From: Stenopsyche tienmushanensis | Taxonomy: Eukaryota > Arthropoda > Insecta > Trichoptera > Stenopsychidae | Length of the DNA: 64,000 bases | Direction: 5' to 3' | NCBI GenBank assembly: GCA_008973525.1 | Contig: WACJ01000218.1 | Span: forward strand, 248,001 to 312,000 | Part shown: in pieces, positions 1 to 10,740 of the stretch | Numbering within the stretch: position 1 is the first letter of the stretch | Layout of the letters: every line of letters starts with the position of its first letter | Made by a program: the position numbers and the translations under genes | Notes under the pieces: generated by a model | Seen by the model: the letters and a program-made list of their open reading frames with translations, nothing else | What the model was told of the DNA's origin: nothing | The model's database searches: none

Positions 1-516
1 CTCGATTGATTTTTATGCACAAATTTAGCATCCGATTTTTTTGCGTAGCGAAATAAAATAAATACATAGGGATTTAATGGCCATAATTCGCTGTATCGTT
101 CGTACGTGACATTTCCAATGTTAACTTATTTAGCACAGTGCGGAGAAAATTCACCCCGTTTAATTGTCACGCCAAACATACGTTGGCAATATTGCGATCG
201 TTCAAATAGTCAATACGAAGCTCTAAATAAAACAAATGAATCGCGACGGCGTATGTTTGAATTTTTCAAACAATAAATTCGATCATCCATCCATAGCGTC
301 CTAATTGAATCGGGACATAATGAATATATATATCTATTGGTGAATATTAACGACGCCATTCGAGCAAATAGCGCAAAAAATGGGGGTTAAATTGACATGT
401 CAACAAGAAAAATCCCGGAAGGCGATAAATAACGATTGTTTATTTGCATCATAAGCGCCAATAAATAAATGATAATGCAGCATAATTGACACAGTATATT
501 TTTCGTCGCCACAATA
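1..516. other. Unique AT-rich sequence, no gene seen
   Basis: No repeat shared with the rest of the window and no coding frame with recognisable motifs. It ends at the TA dinucleotide (515-516) that flanks the mariner-type element starting at 517. Confidence 0.6.
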
Positions 517-1059
517 CGAGGGTGATTCAAATATAACCCGGAATTTTGATGTACAAATGTATCAATGATAAAATACAAATGCATTATTAAAAACTAGCTA
601 GTGCCCAGCATGCGTTACAAACACCACACGCGCTTAGTAATTATTTGAAAAGAAACGCAGTTGCGTGATTTATTGCTTCAGGCCACGTGTAGCGCTGGCT
701 GAAGGGCTGATGTACCTTGTACAAATTAACGCACCTTGTATAAGGTACGGAATGTATGTGACCATTGCCAATCATTTTGACATGGTTTTTCATGGCGTAT
801 ATATGTTTTTAAAAATGTGGCCGCCAGCCACATCTCTTGTAGGATATGAACCTAAGATGATTGTGTTCCAACCGCTTAACCGCAGGACTACCTACAGGTA
901 CATTACATAGACTACATACAAACATTTTTATATATGTATCATCATCATAGTGCAGCCACAAACAGTCCACTGCACAGGAAGGGGTTGCATATATTTCGTC
1001 TGTATCATACATTCACATCCTCATTTGCTCGATATTGATGGTAGCATAACCTCACCCGG

Positions 1060-1320
1060 CATGAACGTATCGATGGGTGCTTTTGCGACCGTCTCGATAG
1101 GAAATGTGGGAGGTTTGTAAAGACTGAGCAGTTTTCCTTGGGAGACAGTGGAAAACTACTCTAGACGTCCTTTTTGATTTTACTAGAAAAGGCTTTCTAG
1201 AGTGCAAAGAACCGAAAACCAGTCGCGCACGTGTTGTTCAACCGCAGCGTAGTCTTGAAATCGTTGCCATCCTAATGTCCCTTTTAATGGACCAAACACA
1301 TGGTAGTCGTCACAAGCTAC
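1060..1320 (-). pseudogene. Mariner transposase C-terminal fragment
   Basis: On the minus strand, starting next to the hAT end at 1320, one frame reads DDYHVFGPLKGTLGWQRF and continues to VEQHVRDWF. This matches the mariner segment after the third catalytic aspartate (usually SDYHLFGPLK, then a charged helix ending in a WL/WF motif). Downstream the frame is broken by several stops. The catalytic core upstream of DYH is missing because hAT DNA begins there. It belongs to the element at 517-2834 and pairs with the N-terminal fragment near 2600-2700. Confidence 0.65.
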
Positions 1321-2000
1321 TAGTGAATCCAATCCTGAGATCCCGGACAATTTTAGGTACTTAAGAATCCCGGGATTAGAAAACCAAATCCCGAAAATTT
1401 CGGGATTGAAATTTTTATCTAAAAGAAATCGTAGACCTCACCAACACGACAAAGGCTACTAAATCGAGACATTCCCGACGAAATCTGGACGCTTGGAAAC
1501 AGTGGCGTAATTACTAATTGGCGAACTTAGGCGACGTCTAGGGGCAGTGACTGTCTAATCCTTGTATAGATATATAGCTTACATGTATGTTTTTCAAATT
1601 GTTATAGTAACATTTCTCTACCGGTGATGTATTTACTACACCTCGACGAATAATGGGAATATCGATATGAAATATAAAAGATACGGGGTTCAAAATTTTG
1701 TTATTCTTCCGTAATATAATTACGTATCACATCAAAGTATTATAGTATATGAGTATTCATCTTCAGCGACGTAAATAAATAATTTTAATCGGGAATTTTG
1801 CGATTTGTAGTCCGTGTCTCAGCAGAAAGGAATTTTATCAGCCACATTTATGGTGTTATACGAAAATGAGGGTACACGCGATCATCAACTCGAACTAGCA
1901 TTTAAATATGTGATGACGATACCTCCAACGAGTGTGGAAGCTGAGCGTGCATTTTCAGCAGCAAGTTGCCTGACTTCCAAAATAGAGAATGTCTTCCACT
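1321..2000 (+). mobile_element. hAT-family copy 1, retains transposase C-terminus
   Basis: The left end TAGTGAATCCAATCC (1321) resembles the family terminus TAGGGAATCCAATCC. It is followed by the family's subterminal zone of TCCCGGGAT-like palindromes and the conserved core also seen in the ten other copies (motifs such as ACCGGTGATGTATTTACTAC and GGGAATATCGATATGAAATA). Unlike the others, it continues into transposase coding sequence. The right end is not clear; homology fades near 1985-2000. It lies inside the mariner-type element 517-2834, next to the DYH motif of that transposase. Confidence 0.8.
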
Positions 2001-2161
2001 GCTTTTTTAATTACATGAGAAACGCCACAAGCAGAGCTTCCAAGTGCCCACCTTTTTCACTCTGCGCCCTCCAAAGGAGGCTAGGTTCCCGCAGGAAAAC
2101 ACGCTTCAAACCACATGCACCTGAAGGTGCGTTGGAGGAAGAAAGGCCAAGGTTAAGCTAA
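1814..2161 (+). pseudogene. hAT transposase C-terminal dimerisation domain (partial)
   Basis: The 115-residue frame opens at a GTG codon, so it is not a real start. Residues 12-57 include LYENEGTRDHQLELAFKYV and then IPPTSVEAERAFSAAS. The xIPPTSVxxERxFSxAxxL motif is the signature of the hAT dimerisation region (Dimer_Tnp_hAT) that holds transposase subunits together. Homology stops at about residue 57 (position 1984); the remaining residues are unrelated GC-rich sequence. A possible splice acceptor (GTCTCAGCAG) lies at the start of the frame, so this may be the last exon of the autonomous transposase. It is the only copy of the family here that extends into this domain. Confidence 0.8.
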
Positions 2162-2590
2162 TTTAAAAATACACTATTTAGCGGGGTTACTGCCACCACT
2201 AGTCCAACCTTAGTTTGAAGGTGGCTACAACAGATGACGGACTGCAGGGGTTATTTGTTGTACCTAGCCATGGTGAAAATTCGCGGTTTTAGCAGCCTAA
2301 AGCCGTTCTCCTTTGTATGCATTAGGCTGTTGAGGATAGTGGTGAAGTCTATTGCACAGATTCCACTTCTGCGATCAGCAGTTTCAGCACGTTTCAGCAG
2401 CAGTTTCAGCAATCAGCACCTTTACTCCAGATCATTACCCCCAGGAGTTCGACCGTTGTCCACGGGCGTAGGGTTGCCCCTCACTAGGGTTTTATGGGTG
2501 GGCATCGTGGAGTATGCAGGATAACTCCCACCCGGATATGCAGGATAACTCAAATCGATTTTCTTCGTATTTTGTTACGATAAGCAGTGA
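1985..2590. other. GC-rich unidentified segment with 15-bp direct repeat
   Basis: Base composition is clearly richer in GC than the surroundings. It carries CAG-rich runs (near 2370-2415) and a 15-bp direct repeat TATGCAGGATAACTC at 2513-2527 and 2537-2551. An open frame of 96 codons at 2234-2524 shows no motif I recognise. It lies between the hAT fragment and the N-terminal mariner fragment, so it is probably another inserted repeat, but I cannot assign a family. Confidence 0.35.
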
Positions 2591-2599
2591 AACGCTTAG

Positions 2600-2700
2600 A
2601 GTAGAGCAGTATCATTGAACTGTGCCTCAAGTCTTCTCAAAATTTCACTTGATTTCACGGCTTCATTTATGAGAAAACGAATAATTACATGTTGCGCAAC
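2600..2700 (-). pseudogene. Mariner transposase N-terminal fragment
   Basis: The minus-strand frame reads QHVIIRFLINEAVKSSEILR followed by RLEAQFNDTAL. This matches the first helix-turn-helix of one mariner lineage, where a short start is followed by a xIKFLxxEGxSxxEIxxRLxxxYGDxxLS pattern. It sits about 130 bp inside the right inverted repeat of the element at 517-2834, the expected place for the 5' end of its transposase. A stop follows directly; after it the frame may continue with a shift for about 15 codons. Confidence 0.6.
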
Positions 2701-2834
2701 AGAGGATGCTACTTATCGTCTTCTTTCTTCAGTGACGGAATTAAAAATGCTAATCAATGGAGCTATGTAGAAGAATAATATACTCCATATGTAATTTTTA
2801 CAGCAAATTCCTGTTTATATTTGAATCACCCGCG

Positions 2835-3757
2835 TACATTATCGCCTTTAAATAATGTATATTATAAGACACAGGCGCGCTTCGTCTACGCTCTAATGCG
2901 CTATATCCTTTCGCATGTTCAGAGGTCCTTGTGGACGAACTGCAATCAAGATTTATGGCAGTCGAAAATGTTTGCGCCTTATTAAGGTCTAATTTGAACC
3001 TGCGGACTGCTCGTATGCTTCCTTCAATAAAAGTTAAATTTAGACATTACGAATACATTCTCTTGGTCGCGGAAAGAGTAGACGTCGAACCAACTCCATT
3101 CCATACGTTAGCACTAATTTTATAGACATATAGCAACAACGTCGACGTAAACAATTATGCTTGAAGTCGCGTTGATGGCGTATCATACTCAGCGCACATT
3201 GATGATTTAACAACGCGAAAATAATAACAAAAACAAGTTTTTTGCGGGGTGAGCTCATATCAAAAGTCGCCTTTTTGCATCGTTGTCGTGCATGTCTATT
3301 TTTGAATGCGAATCAGAGCAAATTCTTAGACATTTCATTGACAAATATAAATTTGGCCGGTGATTCAATGATTTCTGCGGAATTATTCCTTGACGTCTTG
3401 CCTTGGTCCGGCATTGTTATGTGCATATTCAAATTTGACTCTCTCCACGACGAATGTCATCGAAATCTCGATTTTCGTCACAATTGCATCATCCGTGTGC
3501 AATCATCGGCAATATTGATATAATGTCATGTATTGGGACGCGAAAGATAAAATGTCGCTTTTTATATGACCGCTCTGAATATTCACGCATGGACGCATCT
3601 TGATGCATTTTAACACTTTTCAAATCAGGAAAATCAGGAAAGTTATAGTCAACGTTGCGGATATCAATTAGGATTTTCGAAACCTGAATAATTGTACGGA
3701 TAATCATTTCTAAATTACGCACTTTAAAATGCGAGATTTATTTTGATGTAAACCTAT
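2835..3757. other. Unique sequence, no gene seen
   Basis: Short overlapping frames on both strands (for example 3242-3523 plus, 3489-3722 minus) lack recognisable motifs and look like chance frames. No shared repeat was found. Confidence 0.5.
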
Positions 3758-4066
3758 TGGTACGGAAATTCGGAGACAGAGACGGGTGTCTTGCGTCTCA
3801 TCGTTTAACAAGGTTTAAAAACAGAATGAGTGTCTAGAAGTCGAAGCTCGATTGTTCGTGTTGTCTTGAGAACAGACGTTTGTTTTGATAATTAAGATAC
3901 TCGCATCATTTTTATCATTGATCAATTTTGTTATTCCCCCTTGACTGGTCTGGAGTGGCATTATTAGTCGATTATCACTACTCATTTGCAAAATCTACTC
4001 CTTCGGAAGCAAACTGGTAGGCTTGCACGGTAACCCTGTCCTTTTACTTTCTTAACACATTTTGGT
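3758..4066 (+). repeat. Dispersed repeat C, copy 1 (piggyBac-like family relative)
   Basis: From GGAGACAGAGACGGGTGTCT this segment aligns with 8840-9115 and with parts of 15375-15845. Shared landmarks are TCGATTGTTCGTGTTGTCTT, GTTTGTTTTGATAATTAAGA, TTATTCCCCCTTGACTG and GGTAGGCTTGC. The start resembles the left part of the TTAA-flanked family at 49088 and 45458 (GGGAGACAGAGACGGAGAGC), so repeat C is probably an older branch of that family. Confidence 0.65.
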
Positions 4067-4570
4067 ATGAAAATCCTGTGGGGGCCGCTCGTTTTAGGCA
4101 AATTTCGCAAAAAATCAAGACCTTTATAATAATTAACATATCTTTTTAACCTATGAGTGTATATACGTGAAATTTTCAGGTTATGTTCTACAAATCAAAG
4201 GTATTGATCTGTGATCTTCATTTTACAACTTTCAACCAGTGGCTCTCAAACCAACGAAATACATTTTTTTTCTTTCTATAAATATTACTTGTTATTTATA
4301 TTTCATTTAAAATTTATTTACTACATGAGGGTGATAATACTTCGCAATTCTATGGAAGGACCGCCACTGGATATGTATATATCCTTTACTTCAGAATCGT
4401 CCAACCTTTTTTGTCTTGGGAGATACTTTTCAATTTAAAATTGTCTTAGGATCGACTTCTAATATGATTCTTATAGGAAATTTATTTACTTTCTTCAAAC
4501 TTAAAACTCAAATTTATATACCCTTTATATCTGTAGAAATATCTGTCAACGAATAGTGAAATATAAAAAT
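4067..4570. other. Sequence interrupting a C-type repeat
   Basis: In the second copy (8840-9498) the sequence matching 4066 runs on within about 40 bp to sequence matching 4590. Here about 500 bp intervene, beginning TTAACACATTTTGG. That suggests an insertion at TTAA. I could not find a clean matching right end, and no gene is present. Confidence 0.35.
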
Positions 4571-4708
4571 ATGCAAAAATAGCTGAAAAACAGAAAGCAG
4601 ATGTCATGCAAGTTAAAAACTAAGAAATATTCCGAAGAAATGAACGAATATTGTGTGCTATCAACAGTGTTAAGGTTCATTTATTGAGCTTAGTGAATTA
4701 TCAAGCTT
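4571..4708 (+). repeat. Continuation of C-type repeat, copy 1; empty site for the 9216 element
   Basis: AATATTGTGTGCTATCAACA followed by GTGTTAAGGTTCATTTATTG matches 9181-9215 joined to 9416-9420. It therefore carries the target site without the 200-bp palindrome found at 9216-9415. The hAT copy at 4710 begins immediately after it. Confidence 0.7.
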
Positions 4709-4709
4709 C

Positions 4710-5442
4710 GCGAGGATTTCGCGATTGCATTAGACCATCTCGGGATCAGTCCCGGCATCCCGGGACCGGGATTTTCATTGATATTATTGAAGAAATTAAA
4801 TTGATAAATTTGATCAAAAATTACTAATAAGTTAATTTGTTAAATATAAAAAATAATTTGAAGGCGAAAGAATTTTAGTTATTTTAGAAAAGTTAAAAAT
4901 ACAATTAAAAAATATATAAATAAAACACTAAAAAATTCAAATATTATTTTGAAAATATGCCCGAAGTAACATTAAGTCCCCGTTTTTGTATAACACTATC
5001 AATGTGACTGATAAAATTCCTTTCTACTTAGACACGGACTAAAACTCGCAAAATTCCCGATTTCCCGACAAATTATTTATTTCCGTCGCTGTAAATGAAT
5101 ACTTACATACTATCATACTTTGATGTGATTCGAAATTACATTACGGAGGAATACAAAAATTTTGAATCCCGTATCTATTATATTTCATATCGATACTCCC
5201 ATTATTAGAGTCGAGGTGTAGTAAATACATCACCGGTAGGGAAAGTTTAATATAAAAATTTGAAAAACATATATTTACTCTATATATGTATACATAGATT
5301 AGACAGTAACTGCCCCTAGGCGTCGCCTAAGCTCGCCAATTAGTAGTTTCGCCACTGTTTCCAAGCGTCCAGATTTCGGCGGGATTATCTCGATTTAGTA
5401 GCCTTCATCGTGCGTTTTGTGTTAGATAAAAATTTGATTGCC
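4710..5442 (-). mobile_element. hAT-family copy 2, non-autonomous
   Basis: Reverse orientation. It begins in the right-end subterminal zone (CATCCCGGGACCGGG near 4760), passes an AT-rich part, then the deletion junction where transposase coding was lost (GTTATACAAAAACGGGGACT read on the minus strand near 5000). It continues through the conserved core to the left subterminal zone near 5440. Both extreme termini are missing. It directly follows the C-type repeat at 4571-4708. Confidence 0.82.
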
Positions 5443-6224
5443 TACTTTTAGTGTGTTAATCGTTTACATATTTCATGATAAATGACGAAGCACTTTTATA
5501 ATTTTCTTTTATAAGTTTCTTTCCATCAAAGGATAATTTTTAATGAAGAAATCTAATTTATAGATGTTCATCATATAGATTTATAGATTTTTGTTTAATA
5601 ATGTTTTTGCCAAAATGTATTTTTTTATCCTTTAATCCCGATTATGATAGATTTAGCTCCATCTTTTCTTTTTTCAATAAAGTCGCTCAAATATATTTGC
5701 AACTGGCATAAGTTTATTCGGACCGCGCGGTCGATAAAGTGTTAAAAGACTAAATTTTGAATGACATTTGCGATCGTTTCGCCATACTTTTGAGTTATTT
5801 TTTTAATCCGTATTTATTCAACAAGTCGTCAATGCTTATTTATGAGATCCGATAAATTCATTTTTCAACTGGCGATAAATCTGCTCTCGTTTTCTAAATG
5901 CTTTTAATATCGAGATAAGATCAATGCAAATTTTTCAAATGCCATTTGTATCCGTTTTAAGTATTTATGGGATTATAATTAATTTATCGTGCTATTATTT
6001 GCTAATTCGTACAGTGATTTTGCATTAACGAAGCTGGATTCGCAATGAAGACGAACGACATCGTTTGATCTTGTTTATGCAGAGTCGCATATTAAAACGA
6101 TTGGGGTCCATTTATCTAATTAATCAATTGTAACTATCTAAGTAATGCAAAAAATTAAGGTCATTGTTAATTGACAAGGAAAAAAAATACAATGGGAATT
6201 TTAAAACAACGCTCATGATTGCTA
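5443..6224. other. AT-rich unique sequence, no gene seen
   Basis: No shared repeats or coding motifs noticed. Confidence 0.5.
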
Positions 6225-6390
6225 TGAACTTCATCATCATCGACGCAATAATAGAGACTGTTACGGGATAAAGACCTCTCCAACTCTCTTTCATTCATCT
6301 CTATTCTGAGCCATTCTCTTCAATTAAACCCCACGCATTTTCTAATATCAACCACCCATCGACTGTCATCCGTTTTGATTGCGTCAGGTC
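6225..6390 (-). pseudogene. Non-LTR retrotransposon 3' end (reverse transcriptase C-terminus remnant)
   Basis: The minus-strand frame reads KTDDSRWVVDIRKCVGFN, a stop, REWLRIEMNERELER, and ends in VDDDEV encoded by a short GATGATGAT run. This resembles the C-terminus of RTE/CR1-like insect elements: a RWxDDIRKxxGxNWxRxAQxRxEW motif and then a short codon-repeat tail at the 3' end. The body of the reverse transcriptase is absent, as expected for a 5'-truncated copy. The assignment rests on this one motif. Confidence 0.5.
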
Positions 6391-7394
6391 TTTCTGGTAT
6401 CATTCTATGATGGCATTCTTTCTTCCATTCATTGTACCAATACTTTTAATAGTGTATTTGTGTTTCTGAATGCTAAAAACACAAACGAAGCTAACACAGA
6501 TGTATTGGTGATTTTTCAGATCTTATGTTATTTTGTAAACTTGTAAATAAAAATTTGTAATGTACTTGAAATTATAAACTAATTCTTACTTCTAACTCTA
6601 AATTCTAACTCTTTCTAATTTTTCTGCCTGGATTTCTATAATATTTTCATTTTATTTCTGACGAACGGACTGATTATCAAAACGCTATTAAAGCTTTTCA
6701 ATTTAAGTATATTTTTAAGCCTTCTTTATTAGAGACGATTTATCGTTTGTCCTGGACAAATTTAAGAATAAATCATTCAGCAAATTATAACTTGTATTCA
6801 TTGAGTGATCAACGGATAAGGATATTCGTTTCGTATTTGGTTTAGTATCATTCAGCTTACCTGAACGGGCATCCAATTAAGGATTTGGTGGTCGAAACCT
6901 GCGTCCTTGCACTTTCACATAATTGAGGTCCGAATTTAGTTGGAGCTAATTGACCACATTTTATAATTTAATCTTTCAATGTGTGTTTGGTCCGTCCAAT
7001 GTTTATACTGATTATAAACATATCCCACAACATCTTGAGTCGTTACTGTGCAAGATTTTATTTAGTTTCGTCTGATTTATATAATGTGTTCCATAGAGTT
7101 GTGCATAGAAAAAATATTGGATCGAAAATATCTCGAAACAGCTGTGGGGTTAATAGTAGTATCACTGGTTATAAAAAAAGAAGAAAGGTTTAATTCGCGT
7201 TCTTAGGGAGGAGGGATTGTCAGGATCGCTATTCAGAGGGATAAAGGCGATCGATAGTCGTGGTAAAAAGAAAACGTATTCTCTCTGTTATGTTCGAGGG
7301 AAGAGGTCCCTTGCTATAGGAGTCTCGTAGCTGGCGTCTTTCTATATCTGAGTTCGAGTTGATGACTGCCTGAGCCCCCATTTTCATATCATCA
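6391..7394. other. Unique sequence, no gene seen
   Basis: A 70-codon frame at 6981-7193 has no recognisable motif. Purine-rich sequence lies at 7195-7330. Nothing else supported. Confidence 0.45.
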
Positions 7395-7668
7395 TCATCA
7401 ATGTGACTGATAAAATTCCTTTCTGCTGAGAAATGTACTAATACTCCCTTTTTACCGACAAATTATTTATTTCCGTCGCTGCAGATAAACACTTATATAC
7501 TATAATACTTTGATGTGATTCTTAATTATATTACGGAGGAATACAAAAATTCTGAACACCGTATCTATTATAATTCATATTGATATTTTCATTATTAGAG
7601 TCGAGGTGTAGTAAATACATCACCGGTAGGGAAATATTAATTTGAAATAACAATTTGAAAAACATATG
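7395..7668 (-). mobile_element. hAT-family copy 3, core fragment
   Basis: It matches only the conserved core of the family: from ATCAATGTGACTGATAAAAT through the TATTACGGAGGAATACAAAA region to TAGTAAATACATCACCGGTA and about 45 bp beyond. Both termini and subterminal palindromes are missing. It is diverged (for example ACACCGTATCTATTATAATT) and looks older than the copies at 29129 or 60934. Confidence 0.8.
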
Positions 7669-8769
7669 GGTGCCTAGCATTTCTATAGCGTTTTGGTTTT
7701 ATAGCATGGTCCCTATCTTGACGCTATAGAAGGTTTGACTTTATTTCAACTTCATGTTTTTTTACTCTTTTTTTTAAATCAAGCCTTTTTAAGTTAGAAA
7801 TTTTGCGCGCGCATTGAAAATTTTCAATACAGTTTTGATCGTGTGGTCGTTCGCGTTATTTAATATTGGAGCTGTTCCAAGTTCACCTGTATTTTAGTTT
7901 CTTCTGAAGTAGAAGCTCTATATAAAATTGATGAAACTTTTATCGCTGTATCCCAATATTTAGACACTGTGCTCATTGGGTACAGATCAAGCCATCATCA
8001 TAGTCGTATTACGCTGAACTATTTGAGCCAACCTATATGCAATTTCTTCGAAAATTAAATATGCTTAAGTGTGCAAACTGCGTCTCGTGATAAGAAATGC
8101 AAAAATACGTTCGATTTGATAAATGAATTTGCACTTTTCCGACGACATAATGTAATAAATAATTCCGAGATAACGTCATGCATTGTTATTTTGGTTTCAC
8201 GTAATAAAAACAACATTTTTACAATGCGTAAGAAACTCGGCGCTTGTTTACAAACGTAACATCGCAATGAAAAATAGCCGCGCGAAATTAAGACGTCGGT
8301 TTGGCATTTTTTTAAAAATTGTCCAATGCTCTGTGCTCGATATAAATTATTTCGGAAAGTCGATTATCGAGTCTTCTATTTGTAGCTTTCACCGTTCTGT
8401 GAATAATGGAGATTCGAGCAACTTAAAATGCAATCCATCAAAAGAAAACTTGCCGCAACGTGCGTAAAGGAATTTCATCTCGATTTATGTCTCATATATA
8501 CGCTTTTATTGCGTGTCGTTAATTCGCCATTATTCGCAAATTTGACTGTCGAAAATTTACAGCAGACACTTCACTGTGCGTAAATCAATGCGCGTAGTAC
8601 AACGCCACAGCGATTCGAGCCCTCAATACATACTATTTAAAATTAACTGTTTTTGATATTCGAAATGCGCTCTTAATAAAAATTTGTGTAATAAAAATGT
8701 TTCATGTGACAGGAACATATAAATTGTATGTCGATCAGTGAGTCACCTAGATTTTTGTTGAAAGATAAT
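7669..8769. other. Unique sequence with short overlapping frames
   Basis: Frames at 8055-8267 (minus), 8071-8259 and 8183-8467 (plus) overlap and lack motifs. I treat them as chance frames. Confidence 0.45.
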
Positions 8770-9498
8770 GTTTAGACGTGTAGGGGCACCTTTACGGCAC
8801 GACTTTGCCATCGATGCACGAGTGTATAATGAAACGCAAGACACCCGTCTCTGTCTTACGATTTTCGGTCTGATAAAGCTAAGAACAAAATGAGTGTCTT
8901 GAAGTCGTAGCTCGATTGTTCGTGTTATCTTGCGAACAGGAGTTTGTTTTGATAATTAAGATATTCGCATCATTTTTATCGTTGACCAATTCTGTTATTC
9001 CCCCTTGACTGTTCTGGAGTGGCGTCATTAGCTGAGTATCATCCCTCCTTTGTAAAATCTACTCCTTCAGAAGTAAATTGGTAGGCTTGCGCGGTAACCC
9101 TGTACTTTTATGTTTGCAACGTATTAATAGGCAAAATTAGTTGAACAACACAAAGCAGATATTCCGAAGAAATGAAGGAATATTGTGTGCTATCAACAGT
9201 GTTAAGGTTCATTTAGGCCCGATCCACACTATGGTGCCGGTAACGGTTCGATCTCGCTCTCGGTCTTGGTCCGGTCAAAAATTCTCATACAAAAAACTGG
9301 ATTGGAACGATCCGATAGTGTGAATACTCTGATTGTTTCTTGTGTAAGAATATTTGATCGGACCGAGATCGGAGCGAGATCGAACCGTTACTGGAACCAT
9401 AGTGTGGATCGGGCCTTATTGAGCGACGCTGCGACAGAGCTGACAGAAAAGTGGATTTACATTAGAGCGTAGCGTGTATGTTCTCCGGTTTGAGAAGG
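8770..9498 (+). repeat. C-type repeat copy 2, ends at TTAA
   Basis: 8840-9115 aligns with 3758-4066, and 9116-9215 plus 9416-9498 with 4571-4708 and beyond. The right end, read inward, is CCTTCTCAAACCGG next to TTAA (9499-9502), the form expected of a piggyBac-like terminus. The first 100 bp (8770-8870) match 15385-15480 in the opposite orientation, so part of the unit is inverted between copies. It is interrupted at 9216-9415 by a Harbinger-like palindrome. Confidence 0.6.
9216..9415. mobile_element. Harbinger-like palindromic MITE, 200 bp
   Basis: The two ends share a perfect 20-bp inverted repeat GGCCCGATCCACACTATGGT. The symmetry continues with a few mismatches for most of the length (GGTTCGATCTCGCTC on both arms), so the single strand could fold into one long hairpin. 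It is flanked by TTA at 9213-9215 and 9416-9418. A 3-bp TWA duplication and GGC-starting ends fit the PIF/Harbinger superfamily. The related sequence at 4670-4690 has one TTA and no insertion. No coding capacity. Confidence 0.82.
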
Positions 9499-9689
9499 TT
9501 AATATACTTCTGGAGGAGGTGTTGCTAGACCTGGAAGACATCCTGGAAGGTTTCTCCGGGATGTCCTTTAGAGCCGATGTAACATAAATTTGTTAGGTTT
9601 CAATTGTGTTCTATTGTTTCCCTTTTAGAATTCTTTAAGGAGGCCAGGGAATCAATGGGGTGCGGGTCCTGTGCAGGAAATCGTTGACA

Positions 9690-9855
9690 ATGAAGATGCT
9701 GTGACTTATGGCGCGTTCTTATGATAAAGTTTCCGTGCATCTTTGTGTTCAAATCTTAGGTTACAATGCGGTAAACGGTTTTTCTCGTCATGTTTAGAGC
9801 TTTTGCTATCCGTTGAAGACGTTGGACGCATTACTTTTTGAACGCACCCTGTATA
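9690..9855 (-). pseudogene. Tc1/mariner-like transposase N-terminal fragment with its end
   Basis: A TACAGGGTGCGTTCAAAAAG terminus lies at 9836-9855 on the minus strand; ends of the type ACAGGGTGxxxAAAAAGT are common in Tc1-like elements. Inside, the minus-strand frame reads QRLQRIAKALNMTRKTVYRI, a typical helix-turn-helix (RIAKxLxMxxxTVxRIV) of Tc1/IS630-type transposases, followed by a stop and VxxDLNxK-like sequence. The rest is not recognisable. Confidence 0.5.
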
Positions 9856-9859
9856 AACT

Positions 9860-10420
9860 GATTGAATGAGTTTGAAAGTACAGGCAATATAACATGTGCA
9901 CGAACTAGACGTTGAATTGGAATTAGTTGTTGGAAGAAAATGACAATGTTTCTTGTGTAGCACAAATAATCAGTAAAACAACAAAAAATACCATTGCTTT
10001 GTTTCCGGACCATAAAATTCCGCCCTCATATGAGCCTTGATTCTGATGAAGAAATTTGGATCTCTGTAAATGCAACAATTTCAGGTCTTACAGCAACAGT
10101 GATGAATCAGATTTTCATATAAACATACATCTATGTAGCTACAAAAATAATTAGACAATACGAAGTACATATTCTTAAAAATATTGCAAAAATTTAGACA
10201 CCTGTAAGATATTCTTTTTAAAGGCCGCAAGAGGTTAAAAGCTCGTATCAAATTCAGATTATGTTAGAAATGTTTTACAAAGCGTCACAAAATTTAGAAT
10301 AATTGTAAATAATATTAAAATTTCCAGACGATCGTTTTATTTCAGACAATCTCATCCTAATTAAATCTTATGTGGGAGGCATTGCGAGACCACCGCATAA
10401 AAATGCTTTCTTTTGACACC
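9860..10420. other. AT-rich unique sequence, no gene seen
   Basis: Low-complexity AT-rich stretch. The minus-strand frames at 9706-10013 have no recognised motif in their own reading. Confidence 0.45.
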
Positions 10421-10479
10421 TTAATTATAAGAAGTCGTACAACAGTAGTAAGAAAATGCGATGATTTTGGCTGGTACAT

Positions 10480-10740
10480 ATGAATAAATCAACAAGCTAC
10501 CTCAGCATCTTTTTTATAATAACTCTTCATTTTAGCTCAATTGCGTGGGAAATTTTGGCGCCAATTTGCTATAATGGCGATAAAAGCTATTTATACGACA
10601 CAATACTCCATATTATATGTATTTTATGTTTAATTCTAATATTTAGCATCATTACATGCATAGATTCTATATATTCAAATGGCCGAAGAAAATCATCATC
10701 AGTTATGCTTTCATTTCTAAATATTCATAAATATCGATAG
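10480..10740 (+). CDS. Hypothetical 86-residue hydrophobic frame, possibly chemoreceptor-like
   Basis: The frame encodes two strongly hydrophobic segments (about residues 7-25 and 41-62) and a basic tail, SNGRRKSSSVMLSFLNIHKYR. The layout of a membrane helix, then a CxxxxxxGRxxSxxVxxxLN-like stretch, loosely resembles the region around TM6 of insect gustatory receptors, the family represented by the pseudogene at 55280-56520. Upstream in the same frame there is a TGA about five codons before the ATG, so at best this is a fragment or an exon. The resemblance is weak and AT-rich DNA often yields hydrophobic frames, so chance is the main alternative. Confidence 0.22.
   Translation: MNKSTSYLSIFFIITLHFSSIAWEILAPICYNGDKSYLYDTILHIICILCLILIFSIITCIDSIYSNGRRKSSSVMLSFLNIHKYR

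Larger units (their letters stand above)
517..2834 (-). mobile_element. Mariner/Tc1-type element, decayed and split by nested insertions
   Basis: The left end CGAGGGTGATTCAAATATAA (517-536) and the reverse complement of the right end, CGCGGGTGATTCAAATATAA (2815-2834), form terminal inverted repeats with one mismatch in 20. They are flanked by TA at 515-516 and 2835-2836, the Tc1/mariner target duplication. Transposase remains read on the minus strand: an N-terminal piece near 2600-2700 and a C-terminal piece near 1060-1320. Between them lie a hAT copy (from 1321) and GC-rich sequence I could not identify. The two coding pieces have the right order and strand for one element, so I treat 517-2834 as one insertion later invaded by others. 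Confidence 0.78.

Noticed and set aside
2513..2551. 15-bp direct repeat as a target-site duplication
   Set aside because: Only 9 bp separate the two copies, so it is a local tandem duplication, not an insertion footprint.
3758..9498. CRISPR-like spacing of repeats
   Set aside because: The repeats are long, dispersed and diverged transposon relics in a eukaryotic background; no short regular array exists anywhere in the window.
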